Shown in pieces: positions 40,702 through 54,700 of a DNA stretch of 64,000 nt. The notes under the pieces were generated by a model. That model did no database searches. It worked only from the letters and a program-made list of their open reading frames with translations, and was not told the DNA's origin. Source of the stretch: Rotaria socialis (taxonomy: Eukaryota > Rotifera > Eurotatoria > Philodinida > Philodinidae); assembly GCA_905331475.1 (NCBI GenBank), contig CAJNYU010002985.1:310001-374000 (forward strand), in the 5' to 3' direction. Every line of letters starts with the position of its first letter. The first letter of the stretch is position 1. A program made the position numbers and the translations under genes.

Positions 40702-43700
40702 ATGGCCAAACGAGATCAGTATTTTACAGATTCATTTGACAAAACGAATTCGTCTCTAGTACAAGTACACACAGAACATCTAATGAGTACTTCAACAGAC
40801 GATATAAAACGAAGGATACAGGTAATCGATGTGCATTAAGTTATAAGAAAATCGAAAAGTAGCTCGTATGACTCATAAATTTGCCCACAAAGCCGCAGTG
40901 GTTCCCTACCTTCTTCTTTTTTGCCTCCTTTTGTTACATTTCTGTAATGGTAGTTGTCGTAATGAGACTGAGAATTCTGCTTTTTACTCTTCCATACCGA
41001 TTTGAATCAATCAAACATTTGTTCAGATTCCTGTCATGCAATCAAGGCATATGTACAATTCATGAAAGCATAGGAAAAAAGGACACAGTTTTACTTGATC
41101 CAATACATCTATTAGTAACCAACAATGAAATTTTTTTCTTTTTTTTGTGTTACTTTTCTTGTCGACGTTCTCCTTCATATTCTTCGAAGCTATTTTCGCC
41201 AAAGACATGTTTACTATTTACTCGTTTTCAAATTATTTAGCGTAAAATTTGTAGCTATCGATTTACAGAAAATTAACACTATTTTGTCATATTCAATATG
41301 GTTGACGATATTCTCGAGCGTTCTATTGTATGTATCGCACGATTTCGCTTTCTTTTATTACCAGCAGAAAAAAAAACAGAAATAACAACTTAACTTTATC
41401 AAAAATCTCTCAAGAATAAAAAAACAAATATACTCACTTTCTTTCAGCACCTTGACGAAACGCTTGCACATGATGATGATTATGATGATAATCGGAGTAC
41501 TCCCATTCGCGGACAAATTCAAGATGTATTTTTAAATCGTCCTCTTACACCTGCATTCACACGATCGCGGTCACCGTTCACTGTTTCAAGTCAAGGATCA
41601 AGTCGAAATCTAATGACAACGCCCACTTCTGGTCAACTTATCGATGAAAATCGATATTTGAATGATGAACTGAACCGAGTCGAAACAGTACTCAATTTAA
41701 CACGTGCTGAAAAAGATGAATTAAGCATACGTTACAATGCTCTGTCTGATCGGGTAAGAATTTTTATACGAATAAGTATCATGTAATTTTTCTTTTCTCA
41801 AGTTCTTCTAATAAAAAAAGAAAAGCAATGTACGACAAAGAAAATGTCTCTCCCGTAAGAGATTGCAAACATTCTTTGTCCGTTTTAATTTTTAAATACA
41901 TATATATATATACATGCATCTATGAACTATAAATATTTCATGCCTGCTGTTTAGATGCATCTTTTTTCTTTCATTTTTTAATGAAATATATTTGCATGTT
42001 TCAAGAACGTATGTAACCATGTCTTTTTGTATTTAGCTGGAGCAATCACTACGTGCTCAAGGCGTTGACTTATCATCAGATATGAGCACTGGTGAGCCTG
42101 AACGCCGTATTCTTGTCCAACAAAATATTGAGCTACGACGAAAACTCGAAGAAGAACATCAAAATTATAAACGTAAACTATCTAATTATCAAGAAGGACA
42201 ATTAAAACAAGCACAGCTTGTACAAAAACTTCAACAGAAAGTAAGTGTAACAAAGATAGTTACATACTCTTATATGAACGTCGGATTCCTATCGAACAGG
42301 TTTTACAATACAAAAATCGATGTACAGAACTTGAATTTCTAACTGAACAACATAAAAAGGATATGGACCGTATTCGACTTAGCGTAAGTATTCGTATTTC
42401 GAAGATACATTATATTTATACAGAATTGCAATACAACAAATACTGTTGATTTATTTAATATAGGCAACTAATACTACTGCATTATCATTTCTTACTGACA
42501 CACGTACAACACAAAATATTGATGAACAAAGTGCAGTATCAGTTTCCCTCGATGAAGAAAAACAAAAGTAAATCAATAAATAATAATAGTAAAAACTGAG
42601 TCCTTTTGTTTCTTTTTTTTTACTTCCCATAGGTCCGCTAATTTTGCTCAATTAAATAAAATGTTACGCGATCAACTCGATCAAGCTCATTTAACTAATC
42701 AACAATTAACCGATGATTCACGTCGTAATACGAATGAATTGCAAAAACTACGCGAAGAGTTCACACAAAAAACACGAGATTGGCAACAAGAAGAACGGGT
42801 TTGTTCGACGAAAACAACCAGTTCATATTTATAATCTTCATGCTCGTATTTTCTTTAGATTCTAAATCAATTCTATAATAAAGAACATAATCTTATGTAT
42901 GAATTATGGCGTGATGTTGTTTCATTTCGTAAAGAATTTACTGAACTCAAAGGCACAACTGAGCGTGATTTAAATCGTGTTCGTGCTGATCTTACACAAA
43001 CAGGTCGATCATTAACAAGTGCTTGTTTTGGATTTTTAACTACATCAAAAACAGCTGAATCTCAAGGACAAGTAAATGAACATTTGCCATTTATTATCAT
43101 CATTTCTTTCTTTTTCGTTTTGTTAGTTCGCCATCGAACGAGAACGTCATGATCGTACGAGTCTAGAAAATCAAATCCGTGAAAAAACAAGAGAACTAGC
43201 AGATTTACAACAAAGGTATTTCATTATTCTATTCGTAGATCTTTTAAAAATAATTTTTCAAATATTTAGATTACAAGAATTATCACAAACAAATGAAAAA
43301 CTACGTTTTCAATTGGCAGAAAAAGATGGCACTATAACAACGTTGACACGTGCGACTCAAATTCAAAGCCAAGCTGTGGTTAGTTTCGTTTTGTTAAAAT
43401 ACACTTAAGCAAAATTTTTGAGAGAAGCTTTTAACGTTTTATAATCTTGTATTGAAACCCTGAAAAAGTTTTTATCCAGGATAGATTTAGTGGTATGACT
43501 ATAATGTAACATCAAGCTTTGCATCCTTGATCGATACTTAGTTAACAATCAAAGCTTTTCTCTTTTTTTTATTTATACATCTGTCTTTAAAGTTTAGCAG
43601 CGTCTCAAGCACACAGCCAGATTCTTTTTTTCTAATATTAAAATGTAAAACAGATGAAGCCAGGCAGAAACTATTTTCGAGAATATAAAAAACAGATTGT

Positions 43701-45764
43701 CCTTCGACATTTTACAATCATGAATATTTTCTGAATAAAATTTTTTAATTAAAATGATGACTTAGACATGATACAATCAATTCGATATCTATCGATTGTA
43801 TTTATTTATTTATTTACATAATGAACTACAAACAATGATTGTGCCGATTTCTATTCTTGTAATATTGAATTCATCGTGTCATTCGTTCTTGATAACTAAA
43901 AAGCCCTTAAGATGCAGAAGTAAAAACTTGTTCAATTCCTTGATTATTATTCGATAGAGTCGATCATCAAAACTAACAATAATAGATGATATAAGCTCTT
44001 ATGTTTTTTATGCTGTTGTTGGTCAAAAAACAACTCGAAAAAATAGCAGCTCTTATGGTCATCAAAGTAGTCGATTGTGTCCGTATGTTTATTTTATGTC
44101 GTATGGCAATTGTAAAAATAAATGCATAGATGTTAATAGACTCTTGCGATGTTTAAACTAACATCACATTATTGTAGGCAAGAAACACATGTACATTTTG
44201 GTATGAAAGTAGTATTGCTGTTCATCATCGTAGTTCAAAAAACAACATGCGATTGCCGAAGGGAGTGGCCGATTGCGTCTGTAGTGGAAATTTTTTACAC
44301 TTTTTTCCCCATATGTTTCCTCTCCTTATTGGTATCGCGGTTTTCTCTGTGACGAGCAATACATCTGATAGTTTAAATGAGTAAAGAAAAAAAATCATCG
44401 AGAGCAAAAGAGAAATGGACAAAGAGAAAAATGTATTTTGATAAAAGAAGCCCATTAATAAATTACATAGCCGAGGACGTGATTGTTTATTCTACGGCAG
44501 TAGTAGTGACGGTGCCGTTACTAGAAAAAATTAAACAACAGCTAGTAGCAATAGTTGTCGATCACTTGTTGTCTGCGGCAAATCGTCGTCGACATGTTGC
44601 AACAAAGTGCAGTTACGAAGGTGAGTGTCTGTAGACATGCGTACATATATATATATATATATATATAGTTGTCTTCACATTTATTTAAATGTATGCTTCT
44701 GAAAACAGCTAATTACATGATTTTTATCTTTCGAAACTGATCTTGAGACGATTTAAAAATTGATTAATTAAAAAATATCGATCATGTTCAGATTGAATTC
44801 TATTTCGATTGTTGAAATACAGTTGACTATCATCTTCTTTTGTATGTGAATTTTTAAAAATACGATAACGAAAAATGTATATTAATAAGAGCGTACAATA
44901 GACAATGCATATGGCTAAAGATAAAAATATATAAGCAATTTTATATTCGCTGTTTGTTGATAGTTCCGATTCCGCTTGAACATTAGTAATGAAAACCGCA
45001 AGCATAAATAATAATGTTTGTTTTTTCTTGATCATTAATTTTTTAGTGTTTGTAAAATTTAATTGAAATATTATCTGAGAGTTGTAATTGAAAACAACGC
45101 CAACGGTTGCTTTCTGTCAACAATTTTACTATGATCATTAGCAGCAGTAAGAACAATAGTTCTAGTTAACCTCGAGACGAAAAAATAAAAGAACAGTTGC
45201 ACATTGACTTATCAGTAGTTGTTTACAAAATTTACTCAAATGTCTGTTTGTGACGAATCTTCTTCATCGAACTCTAATCCAGTTTCATTGAATTAAAATT
45301 TAGAAACTGAAAAATAGGACTCTACCACTGCAGTTGTTAACTATTTGGCATTCTTTCTTTCTTTCTTTTTATTGTTGAAAATATTTCATAAGCAGCAGAA
45401 CGAGAGAAAAAAGAATTCTCTTCATCGTCACAGTGTGGTGTGCATAAGTAATACTACCTTCGACGTCAATTCTCTTTCTTTTCTCTTCTTCTTGTGTTTC
45501 GTTTTCATTCATTCCTCAACATTGTTGCTTTGGTTTGCGGTTCCTATCTGACCACGATCGTTATGTTCCGACGCACACAGGTACAGAGACATTTATATAT
45601 TATTCTTATCATTGAGCAGTGTATCATATCAGAATTCTATTCACATGTTTAATAACGGAAGTATATGACAAAAGTTCTCGAGATCAGAAAATATTATTTG
45701 CGTAAGATTTATCTAATCAGTCATTGTTTTCTCCATTGTTCAATAGAATATTCGAAGCTGTTGA

Positions 45765-45797
<33 letters not shown>

Positions 45798-48700
45798 AGA
45801 AATGACTTCAGATCTTAGTTATTTTTTGGATTTGCTAATTATTGTCTATGAATCATGAATAGAAAAAGTTCAACTTGAATCCAATAGAATTTATTGTTAC
45901 CATTATGATTTTTAGGAAACATCATCTTCGGCATTGGAAACGCGTACTCGAGAAATCAGTGCTGATACTGAACGACTTCATCAACGATTACGCGATTTAG
46001 CTCAAATTGTACTTAACGATGAAGATGATACATTCGATGGAAATGATCTAGGACGAACATCACCAAGACGATTATCACCATTGCGTGGTGCTGAACGATT
46101 TGATTCACCTGATAGAGGTTATACGAGGTATGTAATTTACGTTTTTTTCTTTTCTCTCTTCTTCCCAATAAGAAAAAGAATAGTAGAAGACAACCAAGTT
46201 CTTCAAAGAGCAATTGAACAAAAGAATTGAATTTTGTGCTCTCACGCATTTTGAGAGCTCGAACTCAATTGTTCGTCAAGCTTAAAAGGACGAGAATGCT
46301 TTTAGGGTAGAGGAAAGAATAAAAAAAGCCGAAGAGATTTTTTTCACATAAAATCTATCATGACTTTATTTTATTTTATATCATCAATGCAGAAACCTAT
46401 ACTTCTATGGTTTATTTTAAAAAAGAAGAAGAAGAACTCCATGGCTTCTGTCAGTTTCTCTAGATATGAAATCTAAAAAGTTTCTTTAAAAAAAAAATGT
46501 TATACTACTATAAAATAAATTTCACTCAAGGCTTAAAAAAAATAGAAGAGAAAAGAAATACAACAACAACAATTGGAATCACCTTGAATGCTCTAGTGTG
46601 AAAAAAAGTAAAAACCTGATCCATTTAACAACATGGCAGGAAATCGTACTAAAATCACAGATATAATTTTTCTTCAAGAAAAAAACTTCAAATCTGATAT
46701 GAGTTCAATGTTAGCAAACTTATTGGTTACTTTTCACGAGCCCGTTAGATCGCTTACATTCAATAAGTGTAAAATCAAACATGGTTTTTAAACAAAATTT
46801 CATTCCTATCGAATTAGATGAGAATAGTAAATAAAATTCATGCTGTTTGTATATAGCATTAGTGAGCATCTTGCATTTGAACATGTTGATTTAGCATGTT
46901 ATAAGTATATATGCCATCCTAACCAATCCGTTGATACACTGGCATGAAAAGTTACTTTTTTTCTGTACTGCTCATTGAAGAAAGATCGTTTCAAGTAGTT
47001 TTTGAGGCAAAAAATGATTGTTGTTTTTTCATTATCCTTCATAAAAAGAAAAAAAACACATTCGGAAACAATAGATTCGATTCCTATGTAATAGGTGGCA
47101 TAAGTGGGAAAAGAGCAGAAATGTTTTTAATAACATCAGATAAGAACAATAGTGAAACATTTCAAAATCCGATAAGCAGAATGTTGTCGGACGTACGATG
47201 CAATTCCTAAATAACAAATAATTTTTATTTGGCATTGAAATATGCATCTATCGTGTTATTGAAAAACAAAATTAAAAATGCAAACGTCACCAAATGATTG
47301 CCAGAAGTGGTAATGAAAACAGTCAGCGCATTAAAGAGAGAGACACTCAAATGATTGCACTTTCGGTGAGATTGAATAGTCAGATGAAATTATTATGCAA
47401 GAACAGTTCAATTGAAATGATTAAAAACAATATCATTCTTTATAATGTTTTTCTTTGTCGTCAAAATGATGATCTTTGAAGTACCGAGTACAATAGAAAT
47501 CTTCGATGTTATACTGAACTCGTCGTAATATTTAGAAATAAAATTTTCCTAGTGGCTGTTATTGTTGTTGAATTTCTGTTTAGGAGATATTAGTTAGACA
47601 TTAAAAGATAAAGTTATTTAGTTTCATGATTAGCTATGAATAGTTGTTGATCGTGTCTACATCAATTTTTATGTTCCTGTTTTCAACAAGTAGACTACTA
47701 ATGAAAATTTCAAGGGAACCAACTTTGACAGACCGACAAGAATAAGGATGACATATCGTTCTATTTCTTCCTGATTTTCTCCTCCGTAGAAATAATTCTA
47801 AATGAATAGCAAGCGCACACCTAATTATGAGAAGGTAAAGTCTAAGAAAACTAAACTATTTGTCGAATGAGCGCTACTGTTATAATATACAATCTAGATG
47901 AAATACTGATGCTCCTAATGGTTTCGAAGTATTGAAAACGGCAAGGAAAGTTTCCTCTTGTATTCATGCTAAAATCTTCATTGCACACGATGACCTCAGG
48001 TGTCGAATTCAAATAAATCGGCATGTCTGTGATATGCAAATGTAATAGAGCAGGTGTCAGTAAAAAAACGAAAAATGAACTTTACTTCCATGGATTATTT
48101 TATTTGTTAACACTTGTACATGTCTATAAAAACGTGTATTTGTTGTTCAATAACTTGACTTTTGGAAGGGCATGAATCTTTCTGTACAGAATATTATAGA
48201 AAAAAATTTTAAATTCACCTTGGTTGTCAATTAAATATAAGGACAAAAGAAAAAAGAATTTTTTCTAATTTTAACATTGAAAAAAAGTAGACATTTTATT
48301 AATTCGAGAAACACACGAATTATAGTTTGTATCTTTTTGGTATTTAGACTTCGTTCACCTCGATCGAATTCACCTCAACGTCCAATACAAGCATCTCGGC
48401 CACATTCTCGTAATGTTTCACCATCGTTTGTTGACAGTACATTTAGTGCTGTTCATGCTGCCTTAAATAAACGTCAAGTTCAGGTAATGAATCAGATTTC
48501 TTTGAGATCTTATCTTTGTGATATATTGTCGTTCTTCTATTTTACTAAAACTAAAAATGTTTCTTACGTGATCCGTTTAGACTGCGCTTCGTTGGAAACC
48601 TAATAATTATCTTAACGAAGGAGGAGGAGTACCAAATTAAATATAAACTAAAAAAAAACTAAACTAGTTCGATTTTTTTTATCTCTCGCTTTCAATATAG

Positions 48701-51700
48701 GGTGTCTCAAAAATCTGTCATGAAAACAAATAGTGAATAAATCTGAAATAGCCTAAGCGACTTACGTTACTTACTCGTTTTGAATATTATGATCCTTGAA
48801 GTTTTATTCTCGAAATTTCTGTGCCCAGAGACATGTCACTCAATTGTCGTGATGAAACGAAATATAAACACCATTCTTAGGCTTGATTAGAGAAAAAAAA
48901 ATGTTTACCGACTTCGTAAAATTCACGTTCAAGTAAATCAAAGCAGCTATAATCTGTATTATTCTACGAAGTACAATAGAACAAATAATAACTATCCTGT
49001 GGTTTATTTTCAAGTACCCGACTGAAAGTCTCCCTAATGTATGTGTACTTATCAGGAGGCCACCCGAGTACTTCATCAGTAACTATAGCATTTTCTGAAA
49101 GGTTTTTCAACATCGTAGTACACAGAATATTTCTAATTGAATGCAAACAAAATACTCATGCCTACGATATGCTGACAAAAAACGTAGCCTAAACTCTGCG
49201 CATAATTCAGTCACCCCAATGGATGCTTTGTTTAATAAATTCAGAAACGAGTTTCACACGATCGTGTTGAGATTTTACTTATAAATATAATATCGAAATC
49301 TCCGGAAAGACAGCTAGCTTTTAATTTCAAAATTCAGATCGAATGAACAAAAATTCGGCTACTATAACAATGCCCGAAACGATGAAAGCAAAGTATTTGT
49401 TAGAAAGCAAAAGTATTTAGAAGAAAACTCTCAAGGCCATAGTATAATATGTCTCTAGCTTGAACTATTTCAAAGATATTTATATTATTTTTTAAGAACG
49501 GGTTTTTGTCACATCCTATAGATTCAAGGGTCCGATCTTATATCTCGATTGTCACCCATTGACTTGTCAATGATCGTTACTTTTATTTTTTGCTCTAGTA
49601 TTTCTAATATTTGTTTGGAATTACAGCTTTTTAAATTTTACTTAATAAAAATCTTGAGAATTGAAATTCAAAGAAATATTTCTATGAAATTATTTTATTA
49701 TCAAAATTTCCAAGGTTCACGATTTACAAACAAAATTGAGTACTGCACGAGAAACAATTCAACAATTAAAAGATCAATACAATCAAAGTGAAGCGGAACG
49801 ACGACACTTGGATCAGCAAGCAGCAAGCTATAAGTTGCAGATAGAAGAATTACGACGACAATTTGATGATACAGCAACTGAACGTGATCGATCAAAATCA
49901 GCGCTTGCAAATTCTAATAATGAACGTACAAACATGGAAAAACTTCGCATTGTAAATTATTGGTTTTCTTTTACGAACCTCGTCGGTGTCTGAATTTCAT
50001 CTATGCTTTTTAGACACTTAATGCTCAGATTGATGCATTACGTGGCGATTGTGATCGTTTACAGCAGTCCAATACAGAATTACAACGTCAACGTGATCTT
50101 CTCGACGAAGAAAAGGATGATTTACAAAAGGATAAAATTCGACAAGTGAAAGAAAATGAACGTTGTATGAAAGTCATTGAAAATCTTGAAAACAAAATAT
50201 CGCAACTCAAAACAGATGTAACAGAATTACGTGAACAATATCATAAAGAAAAACTAACCAAAGATGTTCTCTCACAAGAAAAACATGTGCTTTGTAAGTT
50301 GACTCGATTGAAATTAAAAACAATATTTTTGTAATAATTCAATATTTTTTGTTTAGCTGATGCACTTTCGCGTTCCGAATCTTATCGAGCTGAAATTGAA
50401 GTTGATCTTAGTAAAGAACGAAGTGAAAGTGCAACTTTAAGAGATTTACTTTGCAAAATACAAGCATTGAATGAAGGTCTTGCACAAGATAAAATCGAAT
50501 TGAATAAAATTATTTTAATGGTAAACTTTCTTGTTTGGATTCGAAATTTGTTTTCTTTGACAACACAAATTTATTATTATTATTATTTAGGTCGAACAAG
50601 AAAAAAATTCTATTCATAATGAAAAATCCGATGTTGAACAAGACAAATCCACGCTTCGCCAGGTATTTAAATAAATAAAATGAAGAGTTAACGATTTGGT
50701 TTTCTCTTCTTAGGAACTTGTAAGAGTTGAACAAGATAAAATCGATGTTGAAAATGAACGCGACAGTAAGTAAAATTTGGTATCCACAAAAAAGATTTTA
50801 TTCGAAATCGATTCTTTGCGACGTAATGTCAAACTAATGAACAAATAGGAATAGATGTGAAGACACTTGAGACTATTGTTCTTCAATGCATTGTAATAAG
50901 TGGCTTAAATAGAGTCTGTTTTGATACGGTTTCACTATTTTTAAGTTATTGATGCAATCATGTTTTATTCGACTATTGTCCTATGAAGATACCAGGGCTG
51001 AGAAATCGAGTTTTCAACAGGATTTTATCGAGCGAAAAACTTCGCAGTCACTATAAAAATATATCCTTGCTAGAATATTTCCATTCAAAAGGAAACATAT
51101 GTTCTCGCCAACTATCGGGACTTCTCATCATACAGGAGATAGCGTGGATCAATGTTATGCGAAAGATTTTTAAACGAATTCGAAATTGTGATTATCACTT
51201 GTTTTCTTCTAGCTATTCTTCATCGTCTTCAATTAACTGATGTTACTCGTCAACAAATTGAACAAGAATTGAACATGGTCAATCGAGAAAAAGTCGAAAT
51301 AATTGAACAATTTCAGCAAGTAAATATTTCCGAAAATTAAACTGCAAAAGAAAACATTATATATATATATATATCTAGATGACTCGATTGAAAAATACTC
51401 TAGCTGAAGATTTAGTTGCTGCTAAAAAAGATATCGAACGACTTAGTGAACATAATGCACGTTTGAATAAAGAGAAAGAAGAATTAACTAAAGAACGTGG
51501 CAATCTTGTTGTTGATTTGACTGGTACTGAACGTGACAATCAAACATTAAATTCAGTAATAAACCAAAAAAGTCTCTTCCTTCTATAACAATAACTTTTA
51601 TTTTCGTTTTTAGACCATCGGTGCATTACGAGCTGAGTAAGTCAAAGAATCTTTCCTTTTTTTTCTTGTAAATAAAATTTTATTTGGTTTCTTTTTTCTA

Positions 51701-54700
51701 GAAAAGAAGCTCTTGAAACAAATCTGTATGAAGCACAAAATATAATAGGCCAACTTGAAGTTAAAAAGGGACAATTAGAAGGTGAAAATCAAGAATTACT
51801 TTTACGTAAAGAACAACTACAAGGTGAAATTCAACGACTTCATGCTGAATTAAATGTTGAAGTAGAAAAATCAGCTCGTCAACGCGATCAATTGCATCAA
51901 CGTTTAACACAAGTAGAACGCGATAAAGAACTTATTATTCAACAACATCATCAAGCTCATGAAGATGATATCGAACGTATGACACGTGAACGTGATAAAC
52001 TTCGTCATGAATTAGAAACAGCACGAGAAGAATCTATTAGACAATTAACACGTGACAAGGATGAATCAGTACAACGATATGAAAAAGAAAAGGAAGATCT
52101 ACATTACGAAATAGCTAATGTTATTACAGAACGTGATCAATCTTTAATGGAAGCTGAAAATGAAAAACAAAAAGTAAACATTCTTCAATCGATAGTAGAC
52201 TGAAGAGTTTCTAAGAACAGATTTTCAAAGTATTCACCTATCACCGAAAATTCTCAGCCGTTTGTTAAATCTATTCAGATTAATAATATCGGCGGCTAAT
52301 TTCTACTGAGTGTAACTAGCTCAATCGAACTATTTGAATTCTTTCTTTCAAGTCAAACATGAGCGCAGACAGGGCAGCAAATCTTGTTCTGAGCGTGAGC
52401 CAAGTTTTTGAGAGTCAAAGATTCAATTGAGACAATAAAATTCGAAAGAAAACATTTTCATTCTAGCTACTTTCAATGGCTCAAACCGAACGTAATGCCT
52501 TAGCAGAAAAATTATCGCTAACAAAAGATGATTTAATGCGTTTACAAGTTGAATTCGATAAAATTCGTCGTGAAGCTGCGTTACATCATGAACAAGATCG
52601 ACAAGTCATACTCTCGTTACAAGATGAATTAAAGAAATTTCATATTAAATTCGAAGATGTAACTCTTGCTAACGATCGTGATGTTAAAGTATTGCAAGAA
52701 GATATCGATCAACTACGACAACAAAGACAATTACAACAGCATGAAAATGCTGAAATAAAAACACAATTGAAATTAAATGAAGAAAATCGAGATCAGCTAA
52801 AACGTGATTTAATTGAATCTAATCGACGTATTCGAGAATATGAAGAAAATATGACAATACAACGAAAAGAAATACAAGACTTGAAACGTTACTTACAAGA
52901 TGAACAACGTGATAAAGACTTATCATTACGTTCATGTGATGATTTACGTACGAAATTGAAGAGTGTAGAAAATGAAAAAATTGATTTAAGGCAATTATTA
53001 GATGAAGCTAAGCAAAGAATTATTGGTAAATAGAAAATTTTTGTCTCATATTTTAAAGACGGGTTTGATTAAATCTATATTTATTGTAGTACTCGAAGAA
53101 CAAAAATCTCAATGTCAAAAAGATGCTAATGATCTTCGTCACAATTTACGTGACGTTGAACGTTCGCGATTGGAAGCTCGACGTGAATTACAAGAATTGC
53201 GTCGTCATGTTAAAATGCTCGACGGTGAAACGAAAAAGAAATCGAAAGAAGTAGAAGAATTAGCCGATCGTGTACGACTAGATGAACAACGTGAAGAAGA
53301 AATGCGTCGAGAAGTATTTGGACAAAAACAGAAATTCGTCGAAGCTGAAGCCTCACGAGAAGTTTTACGTAAAGAACTAGCTAATATTCAACGACACTAT
53401 GCTGAATTAGAAGATGAACAACGAATGAAAGAACGAGACTTTAGATTAGCCATTGAAGATGCTCGACGAATTGGTACGATTGAGAAAGGCCGCCAGAATA
53501 TTTTTTTTTCAGTCTACTTTGTTCTCATTTTCAGAACGCAAAGCGATCGAAGAACGACGAAATGTTGAATTAGCACTTGAGAATGCCAATCAAATGATGT
53601 CTGAATTGCGTATTGTACTATCAGGTGCCGAAGGACGTGCCAGTGCACTTGATACACAATTAGCACGGTAAGAAGATCTTTTTTTAGTAGAGATCTAGAA
53701 GTTTTAGACTATTCCTTGATGATGCCACAGTGACCGCCTGTATGAATTTATGTCGGGATAGAAAAACTTGACATCTACAGAAACTCTCCAATGTTCCTTT
53801 TCTAGATTTATAAATGCAGCGACTATCAATTTTTTTCGCATTGCTTACTTCTATATTTCACTGAAAACAGAAAATAGCTAGTGGCTATTGAAAATACATC
53901 TAGCATCGCTGTATTTATCTTCAAAACTAACAGCATTTTTGTTTTCTCTAGTGTGGAAGGTGCTAAACGTGATGCCGAATATAAATTAGGCAGTATCGTT
54001 TCAAGTTTACGCCGTACCATTGGCTATGGTTCACGTAGCCGCAGTGGTGCAGGAATTCGAAGTCGTTCGCCAAGTCCAACTGTTCGCCGTCGACCAATCT
54101 CACCTACGAAAGGTTTCGATAGTCATGAAAATCGAGCGTCACCTATATTACGACGAACATCCCGTAGCCCACATCATCGTTCACGATCACCAGGCTATGA
54201 TGTTGAACGTGCTCAATCGCCCGGCTCAACCTATGTTGATGTTGCTGATATTGATCCAGAACAGATTCGTTCAGCATTACGAGATTTTGTTCAGAGTTTT
54301 ATTTCTACTGAACGCGATCGCGATGATTGTGTTTGTAAGAATGCAAAGATGATAAAAATCAATGGATCTCGATTTTTGTTTTTATTTTTAAGCTGAAACT
54401 ACACAATTGCGTCGAATTAATAAAGAACTTGAAGATAATCTTGCAAGATCAGAATTTCGATTTAATCAATTACAAAAAACACTCATGTCATTTGAAGAAG
54501 GTATGCTATCAATGAATTCATTATTGTATTTTTTTTCCTCTTTGCATATACAAGCTAAATCATTTCCTATTGAACTACTTATGGTTTAAAATTTTCTTGT
54601 CACCAATGTATTCTAAGTTGATTCATTTTTTTGTTTTCGTAGACAAAAAAGGTGTAGATACTCGTTTACAAAGTGCTCAAAGTGCCTTATTACTACATGA

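Noticed and set aside
40881..41240. 119-codon ORF in rootletin intron 1
   Set aside because: Same frame-noise character as other T-rich ORFs, and it overlaps an antisense ORF of equal quality. No recognisable motif.
48840..49146. Overlapping minus-strand ORFs in rootletin intron 11 as a transposase remnant
   Set aside because: Considered because of the mariner-like end nearby, but neither frame shows the catalytic D,D(34)D/E spacing or a helix-turn-helix pattern.
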